Below are positions 49,772 to 62,600 of a stretch of 64,000 nt of DNA, in pieces. The notes beneath the pieces were generated by a model, which did no database searches, was not told the DNA's origin, and saw only the letters and a program-made list of their open reading frames with translations. Within the stretch, counting starts at the first letter, position 1. The number at the start of each line of letters is the position of its first letter. Source of the DNA: Syngnathus acus (Eukaryota > Chordata > Actinopteri > Syngnathiformes > Syngnathidae); assembly GCF_901709675.1 (NCBI RefSeq), contig NC_051108.1:5798631-5862630 (forward strand), written 5' to 3'. A program made the translations under genes and the position numbers.

Positions 49772-52700
49772 ATTGATTTGTACTGTCTAAGAACTGCTTT
49801 TTTTTTTTCTTTTAAAGGTGATTCCTTCTTACTACCCCTACCTTCTTTCCTACCTAGCATCACCTCCTCGAGCTCACCAAAAATTGGACGACAGGCATTG
49901 CTGACAGCAATTTCGAGGTGTGTCGGAATTCACATGGCAGCGCGACAGACACCCTTTTACACTTTTTTTAATTTCCCATTTCCAGATCCCCCCCCTCATT
50001 GGTGGTACGTTCGCAGAATGTAACCAATGATTAAAAATGGGATGAGACCAGATACGAACGTTTTTGCCCTTGAGCTCGGCGCCCTTTTACTGAGCGTAAA
50101 GATTAATTTTGCCTCTAGGGATGGCGAGGAATATATTTTTGCATCATTTGATAACTACATTGGTAGACATAATGCTAAGCTATAAATAGCATTTCCCGAG
50201 GCCAAATATGACAACAGCGGTCTTGATTAGCATCTGAGATTAATATCTAAAAGAACATCCTAATTAATTCAGTCTCCGTGTCAAATAAACACAATGATTC
50301 ATCACAATGAGGCGGATCCACCCATAACCTTACAATTTATTTCTCTAATCTCTTTTCCATTTGCTTTTGGATGTTGAGTACAAGGACACAACTCGGGTGA
50401 TGGATGGCGTCATGTCGCGACCTTAGACAGGAAGCGCGACTCCAGCTACTTGGGCCAGAAATGCAAACAGAACAGGTGAGTGGTTGGACTCTGGATTCAA
50501 GATGACTCAAAGCATGGAGGCCATGTTTTATGGGTTTTTTTGTTACTTAATGTGATCTCTATAGCTATCATTGCTAACTGCTAATGTACAATTGATATTT
50601 CCATTCACGCTACAAAAATACCATTGGGCATATTTGCTAGAACGAAAAACGGTATGTCTCGCATTATCTTCCACGAACCAAAAAAAGGCACACGGCTATT
50701 TTTCTTCTGCTGACATTTTGATGGACACGTTGGTCTCTTCCCCAGAGTCAAAATTGCTACAAATGGTCTTATGTCATCCTGTGTGAGTCAGGAAGTGGCC
50801 TTTACCAACAGAGAAATATTTTCTGTCTTACACTTTTCTCCTCCGGGATCCATTCTAGTGTTAATTATATTCATGGCAGAGTCTGCGTTCCAACTATGCT
50901 TGTTATTGTAATGAGCAGGTGGGAAATGGAACGTGGATTTTTTTTGTTTTCCCCCGCATTGTGCGAAAAGTGTGAATGTATTAATCACATAAAGTTCAAG
51001 AGCTCAATAAAACTTCCGACCCAGGGAAGGTTTTTGATTCATTTCCCAATTTTTGCAGGTGAGAATCTCTTGCGGAGGCAGAATACTTGCATACTGCAAG
51101 CATAACACAAAAAAAGGAACTGCTACCTTATCGGCTGCACTGTTTCTATAATAATGCAAGATAACGTCTCATAATGAAAAAGCCTGACTGGCACAGTGCC
51201 CCCTCCAAAAAAAAAAAAAAAAATGGAGATAAACTGGAGTGCAGGCAACATCTTATTGACCCACATCCATGGTCAACATCACTAATGCTCTTCCGGTAAA
51301 TGGGAGAAAATATCTGCAGCCAGGTTCCATAATCTTAATGAAAACCTTCAAAGGAAATTATATTAATGGAACAGCAACGCTCTCCGCTATCTTTTTTTTT
51401 TTCCCAGTAAATTACCAGCAGCTTGAACAGACTGCATTTTTTTCCGAGACAGTCCATTTTTTCTTCTTAGCTATTCGATATTCCAGACATTGTGTGTTTT
51501 GGAAATAAAAAGTGTCAGCAACTACACAATGATGGAAAAGTTTTAGAACAAGGGAGATATACGACAGGAAGTGAGAAAGGGAGTTGGAGAAGAACATCCA
51601 AAATGATCTCCAAAGTTGGATGTGTGAAAGAATGACTCGGGGTGCTCCTGGGAGCGATAAAGGGAAGGGGGTGGAGAGTCATGGACACAAAATTGCGAGC
51701 TTCCATGGCGAGCCGGCTGCTCAGGGAGAACCAATCTAATCAGGCGTAATGGAGCCAAAGTTCACTCCTGCTAAACTGATGTGACCACAAGTAGGAGACA
51801 TCCAGCCAAGAAAACACTCATGGCAACAAACATCAACAGATGTTGCGTTTAAATATCCATAAAAAATAAGGGTTATTCAAATTTTGGGTGGATTTTACGA
51901 AAACGTAGCAGATTTCTTCCGAATCCAGAAGACAACTGGGAAAAGTAACAGAGAAAAACGAGTGGGTGGATGGATTGAACTAATGATTTCAGCTCTCTCA
52001 CAAGCTATTCGCCAAATGGAGTCAAAGGTCTGATCTGGGATGACACGGCATCACACATCTGAGCTGTTCAATTTCAGCAGGTCGCCCTTGAAAAAGAAAA
52101 AAAGAAAAAAGCGGCCAAGCTATTAATGAAATGATGGGCCGGCGATTGGTTTAATTAGTCTAAGTAAGCCCAAAGCACATTTTACTATTAACCCTCATGA
52201 CTGGGGAACCAGAGACAATTCATTAATGCTGATTCCTGGCGAGGCTTTCCTGCATGATGTTTTTTTTTTTTTTTTGGTCTTAACATAAATGCGCTGCACT
52301 CAAGGCTGCACTTGTGACTCTGCTAACATGTGTGCTATAAAGCTGGGAGTCTGGAGCTTTATAGAGTGGTCATGACATTTAAGTGGCTGGAAAAAAAAAG
52401 AGAAAAAGCTCGGATTGAAGGACACGCATCTGTTGGAACGTGGCATTTATGTTAGTAAATAACTAAAAGTCTGACGGTGTTCCTCTGAGGTCAATCTTCG
52501 GGCCCATCCAGTTTGTGCTCTACACGTTCAGCAAATGTATGAAATACATTCACTGACTCCATTTAAAGGCTCACTTAAGTTTAATGTGGGAAAAGAAAAA
52601 TGAGGTCTAGTTATAAAAGTATTAATTGTTGCTCACGACAGCTTAGCTCCTAAAGTAGCCACCTGTTAAGGTTCTCAAAAATGCGTCCCAAGTTGAGAAC

Positions 52701-55700
52701 CTTATTCCGATCAGGCCATTTCCTTATGATGAACACATTCAAACTTAAAACGATTTTTAACATGAGCTACATATGGACGTTGGGGGATATTCGCTTTCTG
52801 ATTATATATGACTTATTGAACCGTGTGACTCCGGGGTGACATTTTTCCGTGGCTTACGCTCGCTATTGACAAAAGCAAAGCCTTTGGGCGCCCTTGCGGG
52901 GAAATGTAGCTACAGTCACGGGGCAATGAGGAAAAACTTTTAAAAGTATGCACGATAATCATTGTATGCTCCCTCAAGCTAAAGTACAGAGTAAAAATAA
53001 CTCCTGTCAATAGTCCCTGGGTTGGCTATTGTATCTGCTCTCATTGTGATTAATGATCAGCAAGGTGCAGCACAGCAAAAATAAAAAAATATCTTGCTCA
53101 ATATGGAAGCGGGCACTCATCCACTTAGTGTCTACAGGTCCAACTGTCAGACGTTATGAAGTAAATTAGATTGAAAGCACCACAGCAAGTTAGAAATAGC
53201 TTCAGAACCGTAACCGAAACACTAACTGTGATGCTTGCTGAAAAAAAAAAAAGTTTTTTTCTAGAAATGACAATCTACCTGAAGGGACTGTAACTGGTCA
53301 AAATTGACAGACGACACTAATAGCTTAAGTAGCAGCGCCGAACATGGCTGGAGGTCCAGATGGAGGTAGTTGGGATAGAAAAAAAAGAAAAAAAATCAAT
53401 AGGTCCCCGCATCCATTACCGGCACAGGAGATGAAGAGTAGAAAGAGGGACAGAAAGATGAAGAGGGGCACCGAAAGCTCAACAAAGCAACATTAGTCAG
53501 GCTGACGGAAGAAGCAGTGAGGTTGGAGGCAGCCATGTTGATTGTAATCAGGCTCAAGAAAATCAACTTGACGGCGAGCTGATTAAACGTTCTTCAGGTA
53601 TGTTATAAACCTTCCATTTTGCGTTATTTGAGTTTTTGTTTAGCCTTGTTTTGTCACCTGTCGGATTTGTGTCATATTATGAGCTGAATTTGGCAGTCCG
53701 CTTGTGAGTTTCCCCAGAGGAGAGCTTTACCTAGTTGGCACTGTCATCATTATTCCAATTTATTATTATTCCAATTTAATACTCTAAATTGCCTTTAAGC
53801 TTCTTCTCCTTCTGTTGTTTATTTTTAAGACTTCAGCTTGGCTTAAACCAAATCCGGACACGCAAACCTGCCTTTCGAATTTTTGCGTCAATTTTCAATC
53901 GTCAATGGAATTAATTGTATTGTCATTGCACGTAAACAGAAAAGGAAATTCATTTAATATTTGTTATTTATTTATGTTGCCTCAGAGGTGTTCTTGGTAG
54001 CTTCCTAATTAGTATTCCATCCTTCCCTTTTGTCTCTGATGGTGCCTTGCTGACATTTGTGCTAGCCGGCGGGCAATTTCAATCTACTGCCCCACAGGTA
54101 GGTCAGCAGATGAATCTCGGTTATTATTTTGGTTTTCCTAGCTCACTCTCCCCAAACCCCTTTTTTTCTTTTTCAACAAACACCTCTCGCAGAGCCCATT
54201 AGAAGAACAAATACAACTCCAGTCGTTCTTTTGAAGGGAAAATCAACAGGAACTCGCCGGAATGTTTCCATAGCAACCAAAACATCACGCGGTGACATTT
54301 AAATCAAGGCCACCCTTTTGCCTGTGTGTGTCTGTAAACACAATGTATTTGCGGTTCAGATTACGTATATTGCTATTTGTCGGCGACGTACGGTTTGTCT
54401 ACACTCTTTAATTTCCAGTTTTGTCAAATTCCAGATGCTCCACACTGGCAGATTGTTTTCGAAACAAGCCGCCATTAGCGGAAGGTAGCAGGAGGCGGTG
54501 CCTTCAACCCACGGAAGTGGCTCAGGTAGTTCAACTCCTCCGCGGTGGAACACCTCGACATGCTCAAATGGTTTGTTTTGCCTCGGAGCACATTGTCAAG
54601 AGTTTGTAAGAGATAAGCCAGTGCCAGGAGAGGTTGAGGGGGCGGGGTCATAGGACTGCAAGAACCTAGCAAGGAAAAGGACTGCCAGATCCAACATTCA
54701 CCATGCGGCAAGAATTTTCCATTTCCTCTATTATATCTCCGATTTCTTTCTACAGATGAAAGCAGGTTCAAGCTGAGGACACTCTGGAGAGCATTGTGCT
54801 GCTTGCCACATTCTCAGGCTTAGTTGTTTTGGATCCCCTGGAGATCGTCTGTCGTCGGATCACAACCACGGCAGGAATTTGAAGGGAGTGTATATTACAG
54901 GTTGTCTTGAAGAACCTGATCTCATTTTCCTTTTGTAAAATTCTTTTTGAGTGCGATTCAAAATCCAGTGCTAATTATTTAAATTACCATTCATTGTCCT
55001 TACTTCTATTCTTTACCGTTTCAGATTTCCTGATGTGTGACATGAAGCCTGTGCTGCCCTTACTGTAGATCCGATTTATTAACGCGGCGAGACTAAACAC
55101 TTGGAAATGTTGGGCTCAAATGGGCAATTATTTCATTTTGCGGCTCCCATCTGCAGCTCGGATCTAACTTTCTAATTAAGTTTGACTTTTTAACGATGCC
55201 ACAAGAAATTGGAGACAGCGGTACATCTGTTCTCGCCGCTGCATCCTTGAAGACGTCCCTGTTGTATAAAATGTCATCTCAACTTAATCAATTAGCAGAG
55301 ACAAGTCCAAAGATTTTTTTTTTTTTTTTTTTTTAAATAATACTCTTTCCAGGCAGCATCCTGCCAAGTAGTCACACTTGACATGTGATAAATGGGATCT
55401 GGAAGTGGGATATCGCTCTTTAACTTTTTGGTGGCACTCGAGTCCTCAACGGCCGATTGACTGATGGATTCGGACGCGGCGGGAAATAAAAACACAAAAT
55501 TCTCACCCATCAAGCGTTTGTTGATGGATACAGACAACCCGCCACAGGGATTTATGACATCCAGGCCGCTGTGCGATGATATTGCAGATGACATTAAATA
55601 AATTCGGCTTGAGCAGCACCTCCCATTCATCATCCGTCGAGAATCGGGGGGCTGTCAGGCCACCGTGGGATGAAGAGGGAGAAGCTTCCAAAGCCCTCGC

Positions 55701-57870
55701 TTTGGATGACCTCCTGTCCCGTGACGCCGCTGGATCCGCCCGGAAACGTCAACTTGTTCTTTTATGCATTTATGAGCTGGCATAGTGTTTTGTGTCTCCG
55801 CCTGAGTTATTGTTACACGGCGGCCAAGCACGTCGATCAGCGGCACTCGGGTACGGCGGTGCATGGGCCGGGTGACCTTATTGCCACACTGCAAATCCCG
55901 CAGCTGTTTTTCAACTGCGATAAAGATTATACACCACGACACAGATAGGAGCTGATAAACAGCGATGCCCCATAAACCTTCAAGCATCTGATAAACCCTT
56001 CGCTCTAGGCTGAACGCTTTTCTCTGATTGGCTGTTGGGAAATAGTTTCACTTTGGTACTGGGACTGGGACTAAATGGATTTGTACTCAGGCGAGGCCAC
56101 ATGTGGTGACACGGACAAGATCGGGTTTCACCATTAGAAGAAAAAAGGGGCGAGAAATGATGGCGGGGGTAAAAGCAAAACAAATCCCTCATTCTCGTTT
56201 AGTTGAAGTCTGACTTATTTAAAGACTCCCATTCATGTCTCCCAAATATCAAACACCAAGTGTAAAGAATCCGGGCGCTTGGGCGACCTCCTCCTGTGCC
56301 ACCGTGATGAGTCGGCAGTGGGAGGTGACAGATTAATGGCAAAATGAACAGCGGGCACGCAATTCTTTTGCACTGCATCTCAAATTTCATTAAGAATTTG
56401 ACTCCAGTCTCATTCCTCCTCAATTCATGCTGTTCTGGGGATTAGGGTGGCTCAGAACTGCACGGGCGGTCCGGTACAGTACAATGCTCCATTTTCACTG
56501 CCTCACAATAAATAAATAAATAAAACCTGGTGCAATGAGGTACTACCTCAAGCACAGTTTTTAAGTGTGCTGAGTTGATGCCAAATGGGTTACCTAAGAC
56601 GCTCGGGTCTGGGAGGACCCAGGTGGCCCGCCTGCTGTGGAGCAATTTGGAATTCTTTCTTGTTCTGTCCCACCGCTTTACTTATTAATCGATTCCCATC
56701 CTGTTGTAGTTTGGCTGCTGGTGATGACAGAGCCGTCCCAATTCTGTCACCATAGAAACTCGTGCACTGGGCTGCATTTGCCACAAGGAGCTTTGGGGAT
56801 CCGAAAGGTCCCATCACTCACCACAGGAAGTCGGAATACAACTCCACAACAAAAGACAAAGTACATTTTCTGACAATTTGCTAATTCTCATTTTACTACT
56901 CGTTCCCATTTATCCTGACATGAATACACGACAAGTACCGCAATATTGTCTCCTCTGGGGGATACATTCAAACCCAGAACCTGATTGGAATTTCCATAAC
57001 TGAGGACAAGAAACGCTTGCAATTTCCATACTTCAAGAAAAGAAAATCAATCGTGTTGAGAACATCGTTTTAATTACATGCTTCCTCTCTGGGGACTGGT
57101 CGCGTGACAAGCTTATGCAAATGTTAGGCTGTCTGACACCGCTGCGGGGGAATACACTTCACACATGTGCCAGGGGACGCACATGCAAAGTGGCCGTCAT
57201 TCTCATGAATAGACTGCTGAGCACCAAAATATCAACTTGTGCAGTAATCTGTCTTGACATAATAATATATTATAACTCAGCTAGTTCGACCTGAAATGCC
57301 CGCTTCAAAAGCAAACGACAGCAATTAGCATGTAGCAATTAGCGTGTAGCTATGTAGCTAGCTATGACCGTTTCATACACAGCATACAAATGGCCAAAGA
57401 AGCTTAGAAATAATCATTTTAAAAAATGTCGGCGTTCTTTATCAATAATTAATGCACATTTGCTGATGAAACAACTGCAAAGTTAATAAAAAATGCAATT
57501 CCAGCGCCCCTCTGCTAATGTGAGCGCGCGAGGGGTCTTAATAGGTGCACGATGGCGCTCATTTGTATGGATGACAACTTCTCACAAGGTTTAAGTGGGA
57601 TTTGAGGGCAATTACTTTGGAAGTATGTCTCATTTGTATTCTCTAACTTAGCACCTCGGTGCAAAGAAAAGCTTTCGGAAGAGCTACTGTACGCCAAGCA
57701 GCTTGAGACTGATCAAGGGCACGTTGCCATGGAGGCGGAGCTGTTTGAAGATGATAATCCCGCCCGCTGAATCATGAGAATGACAAGTGGGGATCAAAAG
57801 TAAGGACTTTTCACTCTCCTCATGAACAAAATCTCTAATTTACCTTAATCATCTTAAACCTCCCGACTCT
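49772..57870. other. noncoding sequence, no recognised gene
   Basis: It contains A- and T-runs near 51209-51223, 52259-52276 and 55314-55334, one copy of TCATTAATGC (52220-52229) and an octamer (57115-57122). A short tandem TAGCAATTAGC(A/G)TG occurs at about 57321-57345. Several plus-strand donor-like sites occur without a convincing exon. Confidence 0.6.
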
Positions 57871-57924
57871 ATTTATTTATTTATTTATTTATTCGTTTGT
57901 TTGTTTGTTTGTTTGTTTGTTTGT
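57871..57924. repeat. compound (TTTA)n(TTTG)n microsatellite
   Basis: Pure TTTA units switch to TTTG units through a single TTCG. Confidence 0.92.
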
Positions 57925-58008
57925 CTATCTTCCCAAGACCATCCGACATTATTACCGTTGTTTTGGCAGGAAACATTTAAAATATCTATCAACAATCCCC
58001 AAACATCA

Positions 58009-58021
58009 GTTGCCAGGCAAC
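58009..58021. promoter_or_regulatory. RFX X-box palindrome
   Basis: GTTGCCAGGCAAC is a perfect inverted repeat with one central base and a full match to the X-box consensus. Confidence 0.5.
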
Positions 58022-59609
58022 AAAAACATTTTCCAGAAAATTGCGGACAGCAAATCAAGGAGGCGTACTGGGTAATTTCAGGCTTTAAAAAAAACTAAAC
58101 AAAACAATTTAATTGCATTAAAATGAGCCCCAGTCAAAAGATTAAAATCACAAGACATGTTAATTACAGTAACTAAATTCTAGCAAGATTGATAAACAGA
58201 CAAATTAATTTGTGCTAAACTCTTTTCTTGGCCGAAAAAAAAAGCCACCCATTGTTTTGTTTAATGAGCTAGGAAGGAGAGAACTGCCTTGCATTTTTCA
58301 TTGAGTTATATTCTCGCTTACATTCCTGCATTGCTTCATCTCTCATAGCACACACATGATGTTGTGCAAAGTATAAAAAGAAAAAATAGAAGTAGCACTT
58401 ACGTTTGGCTCAGCTCATCCTTGGTTTCTCTTCTTTACAATTACATGCAGTATTCATCATCCTCGTCGGGCCCGGGGAATGTGTGTGAATGTGTGAATGG
58501 ATGTTTGGCACACACCTCCCCTTCCAGTTCTGAAGCAAAGAGAGAATTCATTCACGTCACATTCGCTCGCTTTTTACAAGGCAAGCACATCTATATTTTA
58601 TCAGCCGGTTACTCCGAGACTTTTGGAGTGTAACTTGATTTAAAACCGCATACAGGTGAAAAGTGTGTGTGAGAGAGAGAGAGAAGGGTGAGTGTGTGAG
58701 GGGTGGGGGTTATTACTTCAATTCCTAAGAGACCAATTTCTCCAAAAAGTAATCAAAATATAGGAGGAGGATGAAAGGTTATTGTAGCCCTACAAATGTT
58801 TTCCCCCAGACATGTTCATCAGTTTCACCCAAAATAAAAATCTACAAAAAATGGAATATTAACAATCGGGGGAAATGACTCTTTGACATCCATTTGCAAT
58901 TCATTTACATGACTCGCCGAGGATAAATGCATTTGAGTCAGGTGACGTCCATATTTCAACCATTTACTTTTTAATAAAAAGCTTCCCTGAGATGGCTCGA
59001 TCCAAATGCGGCACTTACAGGACTGTCTAATAAAATATAATTGAGTTTTTGTGGCTGGTATTCAGAGTACAAAGTCATCAGAATCATTAAAGGGCAGGGG
59101 CAGCCTTGGCTTAGAAGGAGGATTACTTTTGTGACCCAAGATCGACTTCCCGAACAGCGATTGAACATTTGTTCCGTAACCATCATTTTCAAAGCAGTGC
59201 CGACGTTTTTTTTTTTTTTTGACCCAATTAATAAAAATGCCGATGGGGTTGTAACGCAAAGTTTAAACAACAGTCCTAATCATGTTTCTAAATTAGATTT
59301 ATTAAATTATGAATGAAATTAAATCCTTTGTCTGAAAATGGATTCAACAATTAAACGTCGGTGTGTGTAAAAGTTTGTTTTTTTTCCCCGATGAGGAATT
59401 GAGTAAGTGGACCGTACCTGGGGCACACCTGACTGTTTCTATAGACTGACAAATAAATACCAGCCAAGATCCATTTTATCGTCTGCCAGTTTTATTGTCT
59501 AGCTTTCCAGTCGTGTTACTTGCCAATTTAACTTCGACCCGATCCGTTGCCAGTTAATTGGATTTGATTTGATGCCTGCTCTGTTTTGGGATTGTTTAGC
59601 TCAGTAATA
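58022..59609. other. noncoding sequence
   Basis: Only a short GT/GA tract (about 58662-58685) and a T-run (about 59206-59220) stand out. Confidence 0.6.
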
Positions 59610-59668
59610 TTCATTCATTCATTCATTTATTTATTTATTTATTTATTTGTTTGTTTGTTTGTTTGTTG
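59610..59668. repeat. compound (ATTC)n(TTTA)n(TTTG)n microsatellite
   Basis: Three consecutive tetranucleotide blocks, with the same TTTA-to-TTTG order and strand as the tract at 57871-57924. Confidence 0.92.
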
Positions 59669-62600
59669 GGTGGAGCTTTTCTTTAGCATTTTCTCTAGTA
59701 CTTATTTTCATTTAAATTTACTTTTAAGTAGAGAACAAAATGCCCCTCAAAAAAAAATTTCAGATTTTTGTTGGGTCACAAGCTACAGAGCAACCAAGGC
59801 GAATTACGTCTCAGCTCGACAGTTCGCAGTTATCATTCATACCCAAGCGTGAAACATTATTTACCGTCGCTCCATCAAACATTAAATATGTACCTCGGTT
59901 TTAAACTTTAAACTATTTACTTGTTTTTGCTTTTGTGTTCTTTGTGTCATTTGAATGCAACTTTAATGTCTTATCTTTAATGTATTTCTAGCTCAGTAAT
60001 GCATTTAAACTATTTTAAACTGTGCCACCCAGAAAAAAAAATCCTCCTAAAACGTTCATCCATATTAACATATCAAAGAGTATTTACATAAAAATGCAAT
60101 CGTTTCAGTTGAATATTTAACCATGCAGTCAGTTTCCGGATTGTCGAATTTCCTTAACTAAAATCCATTTACTCAACTTCAGAGTGTGTTGAGTCTATTT
60201 GGCCTCTATTTGAATAAATGCCAGTGCAAAGGCGGGCTAAGCAAAGGGAAGACAAAATTTAGCTCTCCAGAGCCGTGAGGTATGTTTAAGGCACCTTTAT
60301 GAGGTAAAAGTTACACTGAATATGTTTTTCTGAATATTTATTGAGCCAAGGGACGTATTTTTCTTTAGAAAAAAGTTACAACCCAACACCAGATAAAAAT
60401 GCCAACAACAAAAAATATATATACCGCATACTAAAAAAATCTGTCCTCAAGATACTGACAATGTGGCCCTTTTAAATTCCACTTCAATATATTTGTATTT
60501 CCCTATAGAACTCTAATGTGTCGCGTGAATCAAAACTGATGCAAAACCTTTGCTGCAGCCCAAAGCGCAAGTCAAAAAGTATACGTTCAGCAACCCCAAT
60601 GACAAGATGGACGCCCGACGCAGACACACGGCCTCCGGACAGACAGAAGAGTGGGTGATCCACCTCGCCACAATGCAAATAAATAACAAAGCGGACCAAC
60701 GAGCACAGACAGCTTGGAGGGGCTTTCATCTCGGAGAACCGCTGCCCAGGGAGCATTCATCAGCATCGCAGCAGATTCATGTTGGCCATAAACAAAGCAA
60801 CACAACGTGTTGTGTGGCAACAAGCAAGAGCACACAGACCGTAAAGTAGATTTTGCTTAAGCGGAATTTACTGTGACTAACTATACACATGCAAGCAAAA
60901 AAAAAAAAAAAAAAAAGCTACTTGATGGCACTAATGCGCAAAACTGAAAACTCAGCAAACAGAGCATTTATATTTCATGTAAATCAGACTGCTGCCTTGT
61001 GTGCAGCAAAAAAAGAAACATCTCCAGATGTGACAGCTTAGTCCTCGGTGACACATTGTCGCGATACGTCTGCAATTTGACGTACAAGAGCGCCGCGAGT
61101 GTCGCGTCCAACGAGGCGACCACTCCCCGCTTCTTCTTTGACACCCAAAACAATGTGCCAGAGTCAAGTCGTGCACAGCGGGGGAGGCCAAATCAGTGTT
61201 GCTGGGACTAAATTTAGATTGCAGGTGCTGTTCTTTTCTCTTCGCGCCAACCTTGAGAGAAAAGGCAAAAAAAAAAAAAACCTCAGCTGCAGAGATGAAC
61301 GGGTATTTGTTGGAGGTAAGATGTTTATTTCAGAAGTTGCCTTTCGTATTGTTACACTTGTAAAGGCGACCTTGACAAGCTGCTTTGGTTAATGCTGGAC
61401 GAAGAATTGCTATTTGTGTGTTTCCATGGGAATTTTTGCTTCCTATCCACAATGAAATGAATCTGATGGTTAAAAAAAAAAGCTTTTATCTGAGCAAAAT
61501 GGCCGACAGCTGACGTTGGGCAGTTAGCCTCGCTCAAACCAAACTAAACGATATATAACACATAATATTGATATTATTTTTTCTAACTTAGTATAACCAC
61601 GTTTGTGAACGTTTTTCACACATCTCTATCGGATTATACGCTATAACTCAGTCGGCCGCCATTTCCCCTCAATTAACCGTTAGCATTAGCAGCACGGCGC
61701 CACTTTGATAGACTATCAATTGAGAGCGGAAGAGCTTCACTCGCACTCCAGACAGGCGGGAATCACCGCGAAGCAATCTTCTTTAAAAGACTAAATGTCC
61801 GACGGCGAGACGAGAGGCACACACGCACACACCGACGCACACACGCGCAGAGCGGCGAAGGGACTCTGCTGTGTCACAATCACTCACAATCTGATTTCTG
61901 GGTCTTGACTCTGGAGAGTGTCCAATTGGGATTCACTTATGAAGTGTCGGGTGATAACGAGTCCGTTTGGGACTTCTATCAGGAGTGGACAGGTTAGTCC
62001 AAATGAAGACATACTTAATTCCAAATTACATTTACAAGGGAGACAGCCTGAACATGGTGAATTTCAATATTTGCCGTCTCGGAATCAAAGCAACGATCAC
62101 AGCTTGCCTCCCAGCCAACTGTCCGTTTCATTCAAAGCTGACACATATGATAGGTTGCCGTTTTGGCCGACTAGAATTGGCCATCCGTGGCCCTTCCCGA
62201 GCCTTGGGGAGAAAAAAAAAGAAAAAAAAGATGAAAAACCGGCGCAACAAATGATGGACGGGAGACAGATAGCAAGGCGCCGGCCGATGTGACCGAATTG
62301 TTGATTTGAGCCCGGTCAACGAGGATTTTGATTGACAGATATGAAAGACGTAAAGGATGATGCGAAGAAGGCACATCACTCTCGGAAAGTATTGCATCAT
62401 AGCTAAAAGAGATGAGCTATTTGGAAAGGAACCCGGGGGAGCGGGGTAAGCTGGAAGATGAGGTGAGGTCAAGGGGATGAGCATGCCTGGGATGGATAAC
62501 TTGCAAAAGACATGACCAACTATTCACTTCTCCTGACTTAATTCCACACGTTGGAGTGTCGTCTGGAGTGGAAGCTGCTAAGCGGCTAGCTGCCATGTCG

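Noticed and set aside
50383-50474. Plus-strand exon-like segment with donor AACAG|gtgagt
   Set aside because: The donor is good but the upstream acceptor is poor, and no frame shows similarity.
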